From JBGTIS01 sp041745535 (GTDB taxonomy: Bacteria; Bacteroidota; Bacteroidia; Cytophagales; Cyclobacteriaceae): a stretch of 21,418 bases of DNA. Position numbers and translations under genes: made by a program. Under the pieces are notes generated by a model. The model was not told the DNA's origin and did no database searches. It saw only the letters and a program-made list of their open reading frames with translations. Positions 1 to 8,397 of the stretch are shown in pieces; position 1 is the stretch's first letter, and each line of letters opens with the position of its first letter. Where the stretch lies: contig JBGTIS010000126.1 of NCBI GenBank assembly GCA_041745535.1, forward strand, positions 1 to 21,418, in the 5' to 3' direction.

Positions 1-142
1 GATCAAACCACCCTTCTATTGTCGCATTTACACCCATATAAATCAGGAGGAAATAATTAATTTAGGTCATCAATTTTAACAGTTCTGATCGGCTAACAAT
101 TTTCAGTTAAAGCGGTAATTTACCCTTACAATAACCTTATAG

Positions 143-304
143 GGTCTGGTGGATGAATATCAGTTTATGGTAGATCCGGTTGCCCTGGACGCAGGCACGC
201 CCGTGTTCCAGCACATCAGGCATAAGCTGGATCTGAAACTTAAAGCTACCAAAGTTTTTAAGAGTGGGGTTGTGCTCCTTAGCTACCAGCCCATGGAAAA
301 GTGA
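143..304 (+). pseudogene. C-terminal remnant of a RibD/dihydrofolate reductase-fold protein gene
   Basis: Reading 143-304 gives 53 residues beginning GLVDEYQFMVDPVALDAGTP and ending in LSYQPMEK before TGA (302-304). This closely resembles the last ~50 residues of dihydrofolate reductase family (RibD C-terminal domain) proteins, which typically carry a 'GL-DEYQ-MV-PV-LG-GTP' block, then a 'HKLDLKL' strand and end with 'FKSGVVLL-YQP'. The frame is closed by TAG at 140-142 directly before the match, and I see no continuation of the family in the other frames of 1-142, so the first ~70% of the gene is absent. The tail keeps an open frame and sensible family residues, suggesting recent loss, or that a break or rearrangement happened near position 140. 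It lies head to tail with the convergent PL11 gene. Family identity is from memory of the motif pattern. Confidence 0.7.
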
Positions 305-317
305 GTTTCTTTAGAAT

Positions 318-2180
318 TCACTTCTCTCCCCTGATGTCCATTGCAGGTGCTTCAGGCTGATCCATACCATGGCCCAGAAAAAAGCTGGTATGCGGGGGCT
401 GGTTATAGCCGACGTTCTGCCAGGCGATGCTAAGCCGGTACTGCCGATTATGCATGAGGGTATATAGCCTGTGGGTGGTAGGAATGATGGTGGTATAAAC
501 GCGAAGATGCAGGTTGTCGTCGGTTCTGAAAATTACCTCTTCACGCCAGTCGCCCCACAGGTCGGCGCTTAACGCAGGGGTTGCCTTAGTGCCATTATTG
601 GCCAGACAGCCTTCCGCCGTTAGTAATGGAATTTCCTTACTGTTCTGCCAATCCCATTTGGTGATTTTGTTTTGATCCAGAATTTCACGCAGCAGATCCC
701 CATCCCACCAGATGGCAAAGTTGGTGGAACCGGGGGCCGTACCCAAGCGTTCACCGGTACAGGCATACAGCTCACCGGAATTGGTCCACATTTCCGCACC
801 GGAAAAACGGGGATCAATGTCGGCAGCCAACCCTCTTCCCACATCTTTTCCGGCATCGTCGCCCCACAATATTTCACCCGTGCGGGCATTGAACAGGGCT
901 TTCCCAAAACCATTTTCATATCCGGGTACCGGTTCCTCATTTTCATGAATACCCCATACTTCCAGGTCCGGGGTGCCAGGATTCAGGTTGCTCACATGCA
1001 GGGCATCGCCATGTCGAAGTCCGGTAGTGTACAACCCCTGACCATTGTCGTCGATGCACATGGCGCCGTAAATGATCTCATCTTTGCCATCGCGATCCAC
1101 ATCAGCCACCGTCAAATTATGGTTGCCCATTCCTGAGTATGGATTCTCCCTATTTCCGGAATCGAATACCCACCGGGATCTGAGTTCGCCTTTTCGCCAG
1201 TCCCAGGCGGCCAGCACCGTTCTGCCATAATATCCCCGGCACATAATTACGGAGGGGAGTTTACCATCCAGGTAGGCCACACAAGCCAGAAACCGATCCA
1301 CCCGGTTCCCATTGCGGTCGTTCCCCCCATTCCCTCCTACACCACCCCAGCCACTCAGATCGCCACGGCCTGGAATATAATCAGTGGTAGCCAGTGCGGC
1401 CCCGGTTTCCCCATCGAAAATGGTAAAATATTCCGGGCCATCCAGAATTCTTCCATCGGCATTGCGCCAGTCGGCATGGGCATCGCCTATTACCTTACCC
1501 TGTCCGTCGAGGGTACCATCGGCGGTTTTACAGGCTACTTCTGCTTTGCCATCGCCATCTAAATCGTACACCATAAACTGGGTATAATGGGCCCCTTCTC
1601 TGATGTTTTTCCCTAAATTGATTCGCCACAGCATAGTACCATCCAGCCGGTAGGCTTCCAGTATGGGAGCATCGGTGTAACCGGTATGGGAATTATCATG
1701 ACTTTTCCCAGCCTGGTGCAGCACAATTTCATAGGTTCCATCGCCATCCAGATCGCCCACTGAGGCATCGTTGGGGGTATAACCCTCCGGTGTTCGCAAA
1801 GGAATGGAAAGATAAGGCTGCGCCCAGACTTTTACCGGGTTAGAAGGTGCGAGTTCCTTCTGGTTGCGCACAGGAGAGACAAAATAAGTATCTATCTCAA
1901 TATTATTTTCGGTGCTGTCTACATAGTTGGTGCTTTGGGTAACCGGCTTTTCATTCAGTTTCCGGGTTTGCTGACCAGCCATGTTTTTATACACATTAAA
2001 AGCAATACCTTCAGGATCGGTACCCAACAGCCGCCAGCTAAGAAACACATTTCCATCACTTTGGGCTACCGCGACCAACCCTCTGTTAAGCTTTTCCAGC
2101 ACAGGTTGCGTCCGACCCAGGTTTGATAAGCTCAACAGTAACAGAAAAAGGTATAATTTTGTGTGCTTCATAAAAATCAT
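318..2180 (-). CDS. Secreted rhamnogalacturonan lyase, polysaccharide lyase family 11
   Basis: 620-residue protein that should cleave rhamnogalacturonan I, the pectin backbone of alternating rhamnose and galacturonate, by beta-elimination outside the cytoplasm. Seen: a hydrophobic signal peptide over residues ~1-25 (a second Met at residue 4 could be the true start), an N-terminal beta-domain beginning LEKLNRGLVAV and SWRLLGTDPEG, then an eight-bladed-propeller-like body with repeated calcium-type loops (VGDLDGDGTYEI, YDLDGDGKAEV, VADVDRDGKDEI). These features and the length match family PL11 (YesW/YesX type). It lies 59 bases downstream of the GH106 gene on the same strand, so the two are probably co-transcribed and act in series on the same polymer. 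The stop codon at 318-320 begins a weak 6-bp hairpin (AAGTGA/TCACTT) running to about 299 on this strand. Endo- versus exo-acting mode cannot be decided here. Confidence 0.93.
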   Translation of the reverse strand: MIFMKHTKLYLFLLLLSLSNLGRTQPVLEKLNRGLVAVAQSDGNVFLSWRLLGTDPEGIAFNVYKNMAGQQTRKLNEKPVTQSTNYVDSTENNIEIDTYFVSPVRNQKELAPSNPVKVWAQPYLSIPLRTPEGYTPNDASVGDLDGDGTYEIVLHQAGKSHDNSHTGYTDAPILEAYRLDGTMLWRINLGKNIREGAHYTQFMVYDLDGDGKAEVACKTADGTLDGQGKVIGDAHADWRNADGRILDGPEYFTIFDGETGAALATTDYIPGRGDLSGWGGVGGNGGNDRNGNRVDRFLACVAYLDGKLPSVIMCRGYYGRTVLAAWDWRKGELRSRWVFDSGNRENPYSGMGNHNLTVADVDRDGKDEIIYGAMCIDDNGQGLYTTGLRHGDALHVSNLNPGTPDLEVWGIHENEEPVPGYENGFGKALFNARTGEILWGDDAGKDVGRGLAADIDPRFSGAEMWTNSGELYACTGERLGTAPGSTNFAIWWDGDLLREILDQNKITKWDWQNSKEIPLLTAEGCLANNGTKATPALSADLWGDWREEVIFRTDDNLHLRVYTTIIPTTHRLYTLMHNRQYRLSIAWQNVGYNQPPHTSFFLGHGMDQPEAPAMDIRGEK

Positions 2181-2239
2181 TGGGTTAATAATGTATATTA
2201 CTGATCTCCGGAAACCGGTCAGCGAACTTCCTTATAAGG

Positions 2240-5062
2240 TTATTCATGGTTAGCTTCCAGCGGTTGCAGGGTTACAGGCCCTAACAGTCCGGAAGGTTGT
2301 GGCTCCCAGCCGGAGGCATCAAAGGGCTGGTATTCCAGGTTCACAAAATTAATTTCGTGATACTTCCGCCATTCCACACCCTGCTGATCCAGATACCGGA
2401 TGCGATTGGCCATCAGGTTGGTAACCACCACTTTCAGGGTGTTTTCACCTTGCTTCAGGTATTTGCCTATTTTAGCCTGAAAAGGGACGCTCCACAATAT
2501 GCCGACTTCTTCTCCATTTACCCATACCCGCGCACTTTCCCGCACATCACCCAGTTCCAGCAGATAATCATCCGCGGTTTTTTCACTCAGATTGAATGTG
2601 GTGGTATAGGTGGCTGTTCCTGAAAAATAACCAGCCTTAGAATCAGCTAATTCCGTCCAGGAAACCAGCTTGTCTAATGGGTGTGGCGCCGGTAATTCGG
2701 GACCGCCTTCCTCAAACTGAAGCTGCCAGTTCCCGGCGATGGGCACAGGATTGCCTGCTTTTTCCAGATAAGGCCATGCTGGTATCTGATCAATGGTTTG
2801 GGCGGCGGTTTGGAGAATCAAAGCCTCGCCTGGCGCTAAATCAATTTTTACCATCGTTTTGCCGTTTTCAACGAAAGCATCTGCCCATCCCTGTCTGCCG
2901 TCCTGCGGATCAAGGATCAGTACCGATCTTGCTTCTGTATTCAGTGGAATTTTACCGGCAATGGGTGCGGCGGTATGATTGACCAGGTAATAGGTTTTAT
3001 GACCTTTCACCTCTCTTCGGCTAAATTTCAGTCCGGTATCGACCAGACTTTCTCTTTCTATTTTTTTGTAGTCCAGGGCTTTCTGTATATCCGCTGATAA
3101 TAGCAGGGAACCGGCTCCGGTTTTTATTTCCTGTACCCCATTTCCGGCATCGTTCCACGATAAAGTACCGATCAGTTCCTGTAATTGTTGCCGACGGGCC
3201 TGCAGGTTATACAGCCCGGGCACATCATGGGGTAATTCCTGAAAAATAACCGTAGCACCGGCTTTTGCTTTTTCCAGCACCGTTTGGAAAGTAGCCACCG
3301 GCATAAACTTCATTTTTGGAATAACCAGCACTTGATAGGCAGATCCGTGCGGTGAAGCCTGAAGCAGGTTATTTTCTACTTCTACACTGTCTAACAGGTG
3401 GTCGGAAACAAAGTCAACACCATAGCCAGTTCGCGTCAGATGTTGTACATTTTTGTAGAAATCGGTAGGGTGCAGCCATTCCTCGATGCTGTGGATGGTA
3501 AGTTGCGTATCCAGCTTCTCAGGATTGGCCTCGTACCAGATATCATCTACTGGCCAGTAGATCATGATTTCATTATCGGCACTGCCTGCCTGCAATACCG
3601 ACTGGCAACGGGTAATGTATTCGTTCAGCCCTTTTACATGCGGCCAGAAACTGTTGGAGGGCGCAAAATTCACCGATGCGTAAAACATCCAGCCCGGCCA
3701 TCCGGCCTCTTCCGGCGAATAGGTGGTACCGTGAAAGAACACATGATTCACGCCTGCCAGAAATACCTGCTCCAGTTCCGGTTTGCACTGTGCCAGCGAC
3801 ACTTTAAAATGTTCGCCCAGCCAGGTAAAGGTTTCCGAGGATACCAGAGGTTTACCCAAAATGCGCGCTGCGGATGAGGCAAACTTCATCATCACCGGAT
3901 CGGGTGCTACATTGCGGGTATCGTGGGTATATTTGTGCAAACCCGGAATAGGAAAGTTGGTAGAGCCAAACGTTTCACATTCGGGTATATTCACCGCGCC
4001 ATACAAATCAAGCAGATTGCCCGGGGCACCATGGGCCTGATTGCGCGAAAGTGCCCGATGCTGGTTGATCCAGCGGGTCCAGGGAATGGTGAAATGGTGG
4101 AGCACCATGGTGCCCAGCGTACTGCGGTAATCAGCCTTGATGCGGCGTGCTTTTTCACTATCTTCGTTACTGACCAGTTCTTTCAGATAATTTCGTACAT
4201 CATAGCCATGCAGTTGCTGGAATTCCTCAAACACATTGGGTGAAAAATCGGCATTATACACCTCATAGCTATCATTGAAAAATGAACGGATGTTCGGCAA
4301 AGCACCATCAAAAGCCTTGTCAAAACGCTGCAGATAGGTCTGTAGCGCCTCTTCCGACAGGTGGTCCATGGTATAGCCCGCGCCACCGGGGGCGGCCCGC
4401 TTTACCTGTTGTTTGGTTTTACCGAGGAAACCCGCGTAAATTTCCCATTCGCCGGCCTGGGGTGTCCAGGCAAGGGTACCATCCGCAGCAACTTTATCCA
4501 GTAGGTTTACCGATTCATTCTGCTGGTTGTAGGCGGTAAGCGCCTTCAATTGGGTGGTGCCGGGCAACTGCTGTTCCGGATCGTTTCCTACCAGTTTATC
4601 GGGAAGCTTTTGTCCGGCTTTTAGTCGATACGTTTGCGCAATAAGTCTGGAAGCAGCCTGTGCTGGCGTAATTTGCGGTCCGCCGAAGGGCCATCCGGTA
4701 CCCAGGTTCATGTCAACGCCCATTCCAAGAGAATCGGCCTTTTGGATGGTAAACCGCAGCCTGTCCATCCAGGCAGGTGAGAGGTAATCCAGATACTGGT
4801 CTTCAAAACCCATGGCCCCATAAATGGGAGTAATTTCCACGCCACCGAACCCAGCGGCTGCATACTGGCTGAGCAAATGATCCAGATTTTTCCGGTCTAC
4901 GGCATTGCCCATCCACCACCACCGTGTCCAGGGTTTGGTGGTAACGGTAATTTCCGGCCAACCGGGTTTGGTATCAGTTACTGTTTCAGGGGGTACCTGA
5001 CAAGCTGATACACTTAACAAAAGAACAAAACTGTAGCATAGGTTTTTGATGGTTCCGGGCAT
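2240..5062 (-). CDS. Lipoprotein of glycoside hydrolase family 106 (alpha-L-rhamnosidase-like)
   Basis: 940 residues. The N-terminus is a lipoprotein signal: hydrophobic stretch residues ~8-20 followed by lipobox SVSAC with the lipidated Cys at 21, so the enzyme is probably membrane-anchored in the periplasm or at the surface. The start of the mature domain, TKPWTRWWWMGNAVD then AAGFGGVEITPIYG, and the later GMGVDMNLGTGWPFGGPQ are hallmarks of GH106 alpha-L-rhamnosidases. Residues ~30-700 form the catalytic part; the C-terminal ~180 residues (NWQLQFEEGGPELP, then TYTTTFNLSE, ARVWVNGEEVGILW) look like a galactose-binding-type beta-sandwich common in these enzymes. Expected role: removal of L-rhamnose from rhamnogalacturonan oligosaccharides released by the neighbouring PL11 lyase. 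Length fits the family. The exact linkage specificity is not readable; 'GH106-like glycoside hydrolase' is the safe minimum. Confidence 0.9.
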   Translation of the reverse strand: MPGTIKNLCYSFVLLLSVSACQVPPETVTDTKPGWPEITVTTKPWTRWWWMGNAVDRKNLDHLLSQYAAAGFGGVEITPIYGAMGFEDQYLDYLSPAWMDRLRFTIQKADSLGMGVDMNLGTGWPFGGPQITPAQAASRLIAQTYRLKAGQKLPDKLVGNDPEQQLPGTTQLKALTAYNQQNESVNLLDKVAADGTLAWTPQAGEWEIYAGFLGKTKQQVKRAAPGGAGYTMDHLSEEALQTYLQRFDKAFDGALPNIRSFFNDSYEVYNADFSPNVFEEFQQLHGYDVRNYLKELVSNEDSEKARRIKADYRSTLGTMVLHHFTIPWTRWINQHRALSRNQAHGAPGNLLDLYGAVNIPECETFGSTNFPIPGLHKYTHDTRNVAPDPVMMKFASSAARILGKPLVSSETFTWLGEHFKVSLAQCKPELEQVFLAGVNHVFFHGTTYSPEEAGWPGWMFYASVNFAPSNSFWPHVKGLNEYITRCQSVLQAGSADNEIMIYWPVDDIWYEANPEKLDTQLTIHSIEEWLHPTDFYKNVQHLTRTGYGVDFVSDHLLDSVEVENNLLQASPHGSAYQVLVIPKMKFMPVATFQTVLEKAKAGATVIFQELPHDVPGLYNLQARRQQLQELIGTLSWNDAGNGVQEIKTGAGSLLLSADIQKALDYKKIERESLVDTGLKFSRREVKGHKTYYLVNHTAAPIAGKIPLNTEARSVLILDPQDGRQGWADAFVENGKTMVKIDLAPGEALILQTAAQTIDQIPAWPYLEKAGNPVPIAGNWQLQFEEGGPELPAPHPLDKLVSWTELADSKAGYFSGTATYTTTFNLSEKTADDYLLELGDVRESARVWVNGEEVGILWSVPFQAKIGKYLKQGENTLKVVVTNLMANRIRYLDQQGVEWRKYHEINFVNLEYQPFDASGWEPQPSGLLGPVTLQPLEANHE

Positions 5063-5095
5063 AATATGGCGTCAATATTTTTGGTTTTAAAAGTA

Positions 5096-5103
5096 CAAAA
5101 ATA
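5096..5103 (-). promoter_or_regulatory. Possible Bacteroidota -7 promoter box for the GH106-PL11 pair
   Basis: On the minus strand this reads TATTTTTG, matching the TAnnTTTG -7 box of Bacteroidota sigma-A promoters, about 33 bases before the GH106 start codon. No convincing TTG -33 element lies ~19 bases upstream (the place reads CTGAA), so this is only a candidate. The 144-base gap between DUF1440 and GH106 holds nothing else recognisable. Confidence 0.3.
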
Positions 5104-5206
5104 TCTCAGGCAATGGTATACATTCAGGAATTACCGATGCCAGGAGGATTTTAAAAACAGATTAGCTACGATAAACAGCAAACATTTATCGCTACAGCTG
5201 TGCTGC

Positions 5207-5692
5207 TTAATCCTCTTCCTGGTCGATGGCATCGTATACCAAACCGGTAGCCAATGCATATACCGCATGATGCAATCCTTCTATAGCGATGGTTTTCGCG
5301 TCCCATTTATCCACAGCAGGCTCATCGCCCAGTTTGTCTTCTACCATCATACCCGTACCCCAGATCAGCACAAAATGCGTGGCAGAGGCTGCCCAGCCTT
5401 TGATGCCACTTTCGCTTAACAACCCGCGTATGGCACCCCATGAAGTGCCGTATGCCCAATGAACTTCCTGGGCAAACTTTGATTTTTCCTTTTCATTAAT
5501 GGGTTCTACCCCCAGCACCTTGGAAGCCACATCGGCTGGCATTTTACTCTGTTCGCGCTTTTGAATGGCCATTTCAATCATTTGCGAAGCGGTAATGGCC
5601 ACCGTACCGGCAAGCCCTGCCAGCAAGCCTCTGCCCACGGCACCTGCCGCCCTGCCTACTTCTTTAAGTATTTCACTTTTTGTTGTGCTCAT
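5207..5692 (-). CDS. DUF1440 (YagU-like) family protein
   Basis: The preferred start gives 161 residues beginning MSTTKSEILKEVG. An in-frame ATG 69 bases upstream (5761) would add a hydrophobic leader (MAALGIMGTILLINL) and make 184 residues; I chose the downstream start because the family usually begins just before a Gly/Ala-rich membrane segment, here residues ~20-38 (GRGLLAGLAGTVAI). Other family-like features are the PADVASKVLGVEP and HWAYGTSWGAIRGLL blocks, a WGTGMM segment, and a short acidic tail (DQEED). YagU-type proteins are inner-membrane proteins of poorly known role, linked in E. coli to acid resistance. It is on the strand of the GH106 gene but 144 bases away, so it is probably a separate unit, divergent from the DUF1622 gene. 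Confidence 0.75.
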   Translation of the reverse strand: MSTTKSEILKEVGRAAGAVGRGLLAGLAGTVAITASQMIEMAIQKREQSKMPADVASKVLGVEPINEKEKSKFAQEVHWAYGTSWGAIRGLLSESGIKGWAASATHFVLIWGTGMMVEDKLGDEPAVDKWDAKTIAIEGLHHAVYALATGLVYDAIDQEED

Positions 5693-5787
5693 ATTGTATG
5701 CGTATTTGTTAGTAATAAGGTTGATAAGTAAGATGGTACCCATAATACCCAGGGCCGCCAAGCCAAAAACAAGTTTTTCTAAAAGAT

Positions 5788-5807
5788 ACGTGGGAATACA
5801 TCCACGT
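5788..5807. promoter_or_regulatory. Short inverted repeat in the divergent DUF1440/DUF1622 intergenic region
   Basis: A perfect 6-bp inverted repeat, ACGTGG and CCACGT separated by 8 bases, in the 234-base divergent intergenic region (5693-5926). Its dyad shape would suit a dimeric regulator, but no regulator gene is adjacent and a 6-bp dyad can occur by chance. If the longer DUF1440 start at 5761 is used, the site lies 27 bases before it. Confidence 0.2.
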
Positions 5808-5926
5808 TAGGTAAACCTTAATGACAGGCTTCTTGTTTAATTCACGCCCCGCGCATAAATAGTATAGGATTTACGCGTGTCGTTATTCGCTTAAATTCGC
5901 TCCTAATTATTCATTTAAAATTTAGT

Positions 5927-6277
5927 ATGGAAGACATTAAAATATACATTGATTACACTGCCAGAATTATTGAAGCCACCGGTGTGATTACCATCGTAAT
6001 CGGCACCATGCTGGCCCTGATAAAGTTTATTTTTTCTGTGCAGCATACGCAGCCCCGTTCCTATAAAATACTGCGGCAGGAACTAGGGAAAGGCATATTG
6101 TTAGGACTGGAAATACTCGTAGCCGGCGATATTATCGCTACTATAGTTACTGAACCGACAATGGACCGGGTACTGGTGTTAGGGGTAATTGTACTGATAA
6201 GAACCTTCCTGAGTTTATCTATTGAAGTTGAAATAGAAGAACGGTTTCCCTGGCAAAAAAAAGAGGTTGATAAATAA
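5927..6277 (+). CDS. DUF1622 family integral membrane protein
   Basis: 116 residues with three hydrophobic stretches: about 17-37 (ATGVITIVIGTMLALIKF), 53-72 (GILLGLEILVAGDIIATI) and 79-97 (RVLVLGVIVLIRTFLSL), ending in a charged tail. The conserved pattern 'R-ELG-GILLGLEILVAGDII-T' followed by 'T---V-VLG-IVLIRTFLS-S-EVE-' is characteristic of DUF1622, a small membrane protein family widespread in bacteria with no established function. It precedes the FAD-Rieske oxidoreductase by 83 bases on the same strand and may be co-transcribed, but no promoter or terminator between them is clear. Confidence 0.85.
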   Translation: MEDIKIYIDYTARIIEATGVITIVIGTMLALIKFIFSVQHTQPRSYKILRQELGKGILLGLEILVAGDIIATIVTEPTMDRVLVLGVIVLIRTFLSLSIEVEIEERFPWQKKEVDK

Positions 6278-6360
6278 TTATATATCCCTCAAACACTCAA
6301 TTCTAATTCTGGTTTACATCCTATCAGTATTACGATATTAATCTAAATGAATTATATAAT

Positions 6361-7869
6361 ATGTCAATACATCATTCATTGTGGAAAGCCACCTCCCAGG
6401 CCACGGTTTTACCGGTATTAGACGCTGATACCAGTACCGATATTTTAATTATTGGCGGCGGTATTACCGGCATTACCACAGCCTGGTTATTACACCGAGC
6501 CGGCAAACAGGTAACCCTGATTGAAGGTGAAACCCTGGGCGCCGGGGTCACCTCCTGTACTTCCGGGCATTTAACCACTGCCTTCGACCCCCATTTCAGT
6601 ACCCTGGCCGATAAATACAGCCTGGAGGTAGCCCGGAAAATTCACCAGGGGCTTGCAAAGGCCATTGATTTTATAGAACAGACGATCGGCCAGGAAAGTA
6701 TTGATGCCCAATTTGAGCGGGTAAATGGGTATTTGTATGCGGAAACTTCCCGCCAGCAGAAACAGTTGGAAAAGGAATATGCCACCCTCAGTAAAATGGA
6801 TGTGGAGGTAGCGCTAACCGACGATTTGCCCCTGCCCTTTGCGGTAAAGGAAGGCATTATCTTCCCCAATCAGGCCCGGTTTCATGTGCTGAATTATTTG
6901 TACACACTGGCGCATAAGCTGAGCAGCCAGGGTGTGTCGATGTACCAGCATACAAAAGCCCAACAGGTAAAAGAAAATGAAACGGGAGTAACGGTGACCT
7001 TGGCCAATGGCCATACCATTGAAGCCGGTAAAGTAGTACTGGCTACGCATGCGCCATTGGGAATCAATGCCGTGCAAACCGCAATAGCGCCTTACCGGTC
7101 GTATGTGGTGGCAGCCAAAGTAAAAAAATTACCCGCGAACGGATTGTTCTGGGATTTGAATGATCCGTATCGGTATATCCGGCAGGCACAATACAACGAT
7201 GAACCCATCCTGATTGTAGGTGGCTTCGACCACAAAACCGGGCAGCACGACAATACCAAAGATGCCTACATCGCTTTGCAGGATTATGTGAGAAGCCGGT
7301 TCGGACTGGACAAACTGTTGTTTAGCTGGTCGGCCCAGGTATTTGAGCCGGCAGACAAGCTGCCGTTTATCGGCAAGAGTCCTTTTCAGGAACATACCTA
7401 TATGGCTACCGGCTATTCAGGCGACGGACTCACCTGGGGTACCACAGCGGCCCACATCATTAGTGATTTAATTACCTCGGGTGGGAATCACCTGATTGAT
7501 GTGGTAGCGCCCGGTCGGTTGCATGTTTTGGCAGGCGCGAAGGAATTTATCAAAGAAAACACCAATGTAGCGTACCGTTTTATAAAAGACAGGCTTGCCA
7601 TAAATAAAGAGGATGTGAAAAACATACAGGCCGGAGAGGGCAAACTGATTCGCTACGATGACCAACAGCTGGCCGTGTACCGCGATGAGCAGGGCACTTA
7701 CCATGCCATGAGCCCGGTATGTTCGCACCTGAAATGCATTGTGCGGTGGAACAGTGCCGAGAAAACCTGGGACTGTCCCTGCCATGGCGGACGTTATAAT
7801 TGTACGGGAGAAATACTGGAAGGACCACCCATGCACAACCTGAATCCGGTAGATATTTCGATAACATAA
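6361..7869 (+). CDS. FAD-dependent oxidoreductase with C-terminal Rieske [2Fe-2S] domain
   Basis: 502 residues in two domains. Residues ~25-390 form a DAO-type (D-amino acid oxidase/glycine oxidase-like) flavoprotein: dinucleotide-binding motif IIGGGITGITTAWLL with GGGITG at 32-37, an acidic residue ending the second strand (TLIEGE), and a later FAD-contact segment YMATGYSGDGLTWGTTAA. The C-terminal ~80 residues are a Rieske domain: CSH at 454-456 and CPCH at 472-475 give the Cys-x-His...Cys-x2-His cluster ligands, with two further Cys nearby. This fusion is known in many bacteria, usually annotated 'FAD-dependent oxidoreductase' or 'Rieske (2Fe-2S) protein'; the substrate is unknown. The fusion implies electron transfer between FAD and the cluster. 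No signal peptide is visible, so it is probably cytoplasmic. Confidence 0.9.
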   Translation: MSIHHSLWKATSQATVLPVLDADTSTDILIIGGGITGITTAWLLHRAGKQVTLIEGETLGAGVTSCTSGHLTTAFDPHFSTLADKYSLEVARKIHQGLAKAIDFIEQTIGQESIDAQFERVNGYLYAETSRQQKQLEKEYATLSKMDVEVALTDDLPLPFAVKEGIIFPNQARFHVLNYLYTLAHKLSSQGVSMYQHTKAQQVKENETGVTVTLANGHTIEAGKVVLATHAPLGINAVQTAIAPYRSYVVAAKVKKLPANGLFWDLNDPYRYIRQAQYNDEPILIVGGFDHKTGQHDNTKDAYIALQDYVRSRFGLDKLLFSWSAQVFEPADKLPFIGKSPFQEHTYMATGYSGDGLTWGTTAAHIISDLITSGGNHLIDVVAPGRLHVLAGAKEFIKENTNVAYRFIKDRLAINKEDVKNIQAGEGKLIRYDDQQLAVYRDEQGTYHAMSPVCSHLKCIVRWNSAEKTWDCPCHGGRYNCTGEILEGPPMHNLNPVDISIT

Positions 7870-7873
7870 TGGC

Positions 7874-7894
7874 CGCCTGAGGCGAACTTTTTTT
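7874..7894 (+). terminator. Weak terminator-like hairpin after the oxidoreductase gene
   Basis: A CGCC-TGA-GGCG hairpin followed by AAC and a run of seven T, starting five bases after the stop codon at 7869. The stem is only 4 bp, so efficiency is doubtful. An alternative pairing GCCTGA/TCAGGC spans the T run. Confidence 0.35.
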
Positions 7895-7951
7895 CAGGCA
7901 GAAAGTTATTGTATCAGATAATTTATTTTTTTAACTTAAACATATACAACT

Positions 7952-8185
7952 ATGCCACGAGGAAGCAAAGATAAGTACACCGACAAGCAGAAACGCAAAG
8001 CCGAACACATTGAAGAAAGCTATGAAAAACGCGGTGTTTCTGAAAAAGAAGCTGAAAAACGCGCCTGGGCTACCGTAAACAAGGAGTCGGGCGGCGGAAA
8101 CAAATCCGGTTCGGGCCGTGGTAAACCAGACAACCACAGCGCGAGTAGCAAAGGCGGGAAAAAAGGAGGCTCAAAAAGCTCCTAG
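7952..8185 (+). CDS. Small highly basic protein, often annotated 'plasmid stabilization protein'
   Basis: 77 residues beginning MPRGSKDKYTDKQKRKAEHI. The first ~48 residues are a charged, probably helical segment with the pattern 'KYT-KQKRKAEHIE-SYEKRGVSEKEAEKRAWATVNK-SGGG' shared by small proteins found across proteobacteria and Bacteroidota and annotated, without solid experimental ground that I know of, as plasmid stabilisation proteins. The remaining ~29 residues are Gly/Ser/Lys-rich and low-complexity. Such basic composition fits nucleic-acid binding (inference). It has its own 82-base upstream gap and lies beside oxidoreductase and DUF1622 genes, so a stress-related or chromosomal structural role is more likely than plasmid maintenance. 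Confidence 0.75.
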   Translation: MPRGSKDKYTDKQKRKAEHIEESYEKRGVSEKEAEKRAWATVNKESGGGNKSGSGRGKPDNHSASSKGGKKGGSKSS

Positions 8186-8190
8186 CCTCC
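8159..8190 (-). terminator. Intrinsic terminator reading on the minus strand over the end of the small basic gene
   Basis: On the minus strand, GGAGGCT (8190-8184) pairs with AGCCTCC (8171-8165) around a 12-base loop and is followed by six T (8164-8159). The inverted repeat includes the plus-strand stop codon at 8183-8185. It would stop transcription entering from the repeat-rich region into this gene; in the plus direction there is no U-tract. Confidence 0.5.
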
Positions 8191-8330
8191 AGCCCTACGC
8201 AGCACGGTAAGCCAATTACCTTGCTGAATATGCAGGACGTTTGATTATTATGCGTAGCATTTCATTAACCAGGACTGTGGAGATACAGCCCTTTTTCTTT
8301 TGCCACCAATTATTACCACGACTGATACCT

Positions 8331-8395
8331 GCGCGTACGTCCTTGCGAGTGCCCATTAAGCAGGTGGACATAAATTTTAAGGCATCCCCGTCGGA
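8331..8395. repeat. Dispersed repeat, copy A (short form)
   Basis: Starts GCGCGTACGTCCTTGCGAGT and ends in a GACATA...TTAAGGC...CCGTCGG segment. Both ends match copy B (8766-8871), with the ~40-base middle missing. The outer blocks match with a few substitutions, so the copies are related but old. Confidence 0.5.
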
Positions 8396-8397
8396 GA

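Noticed and set aside
672..1136. Long plus-strand frame of 154 codons inside the PL11 gene
   Set aside because: Antisense shadow of a clear PL11 coding sequence; no motifs of its own.
3398..3877. 159-codon plus-strand frame inside the GH106 gene
   Set aside because: Antisense shadow; the GH106 frame has unmistakable family motifs through this stretch.
7952..8185. Toxin-antitoxin component on the basis of the 'plasmid stabilization' label
   Set aside because: No partner gene, no RelE/ParE-like fold; the label seems historical for this small basic family.
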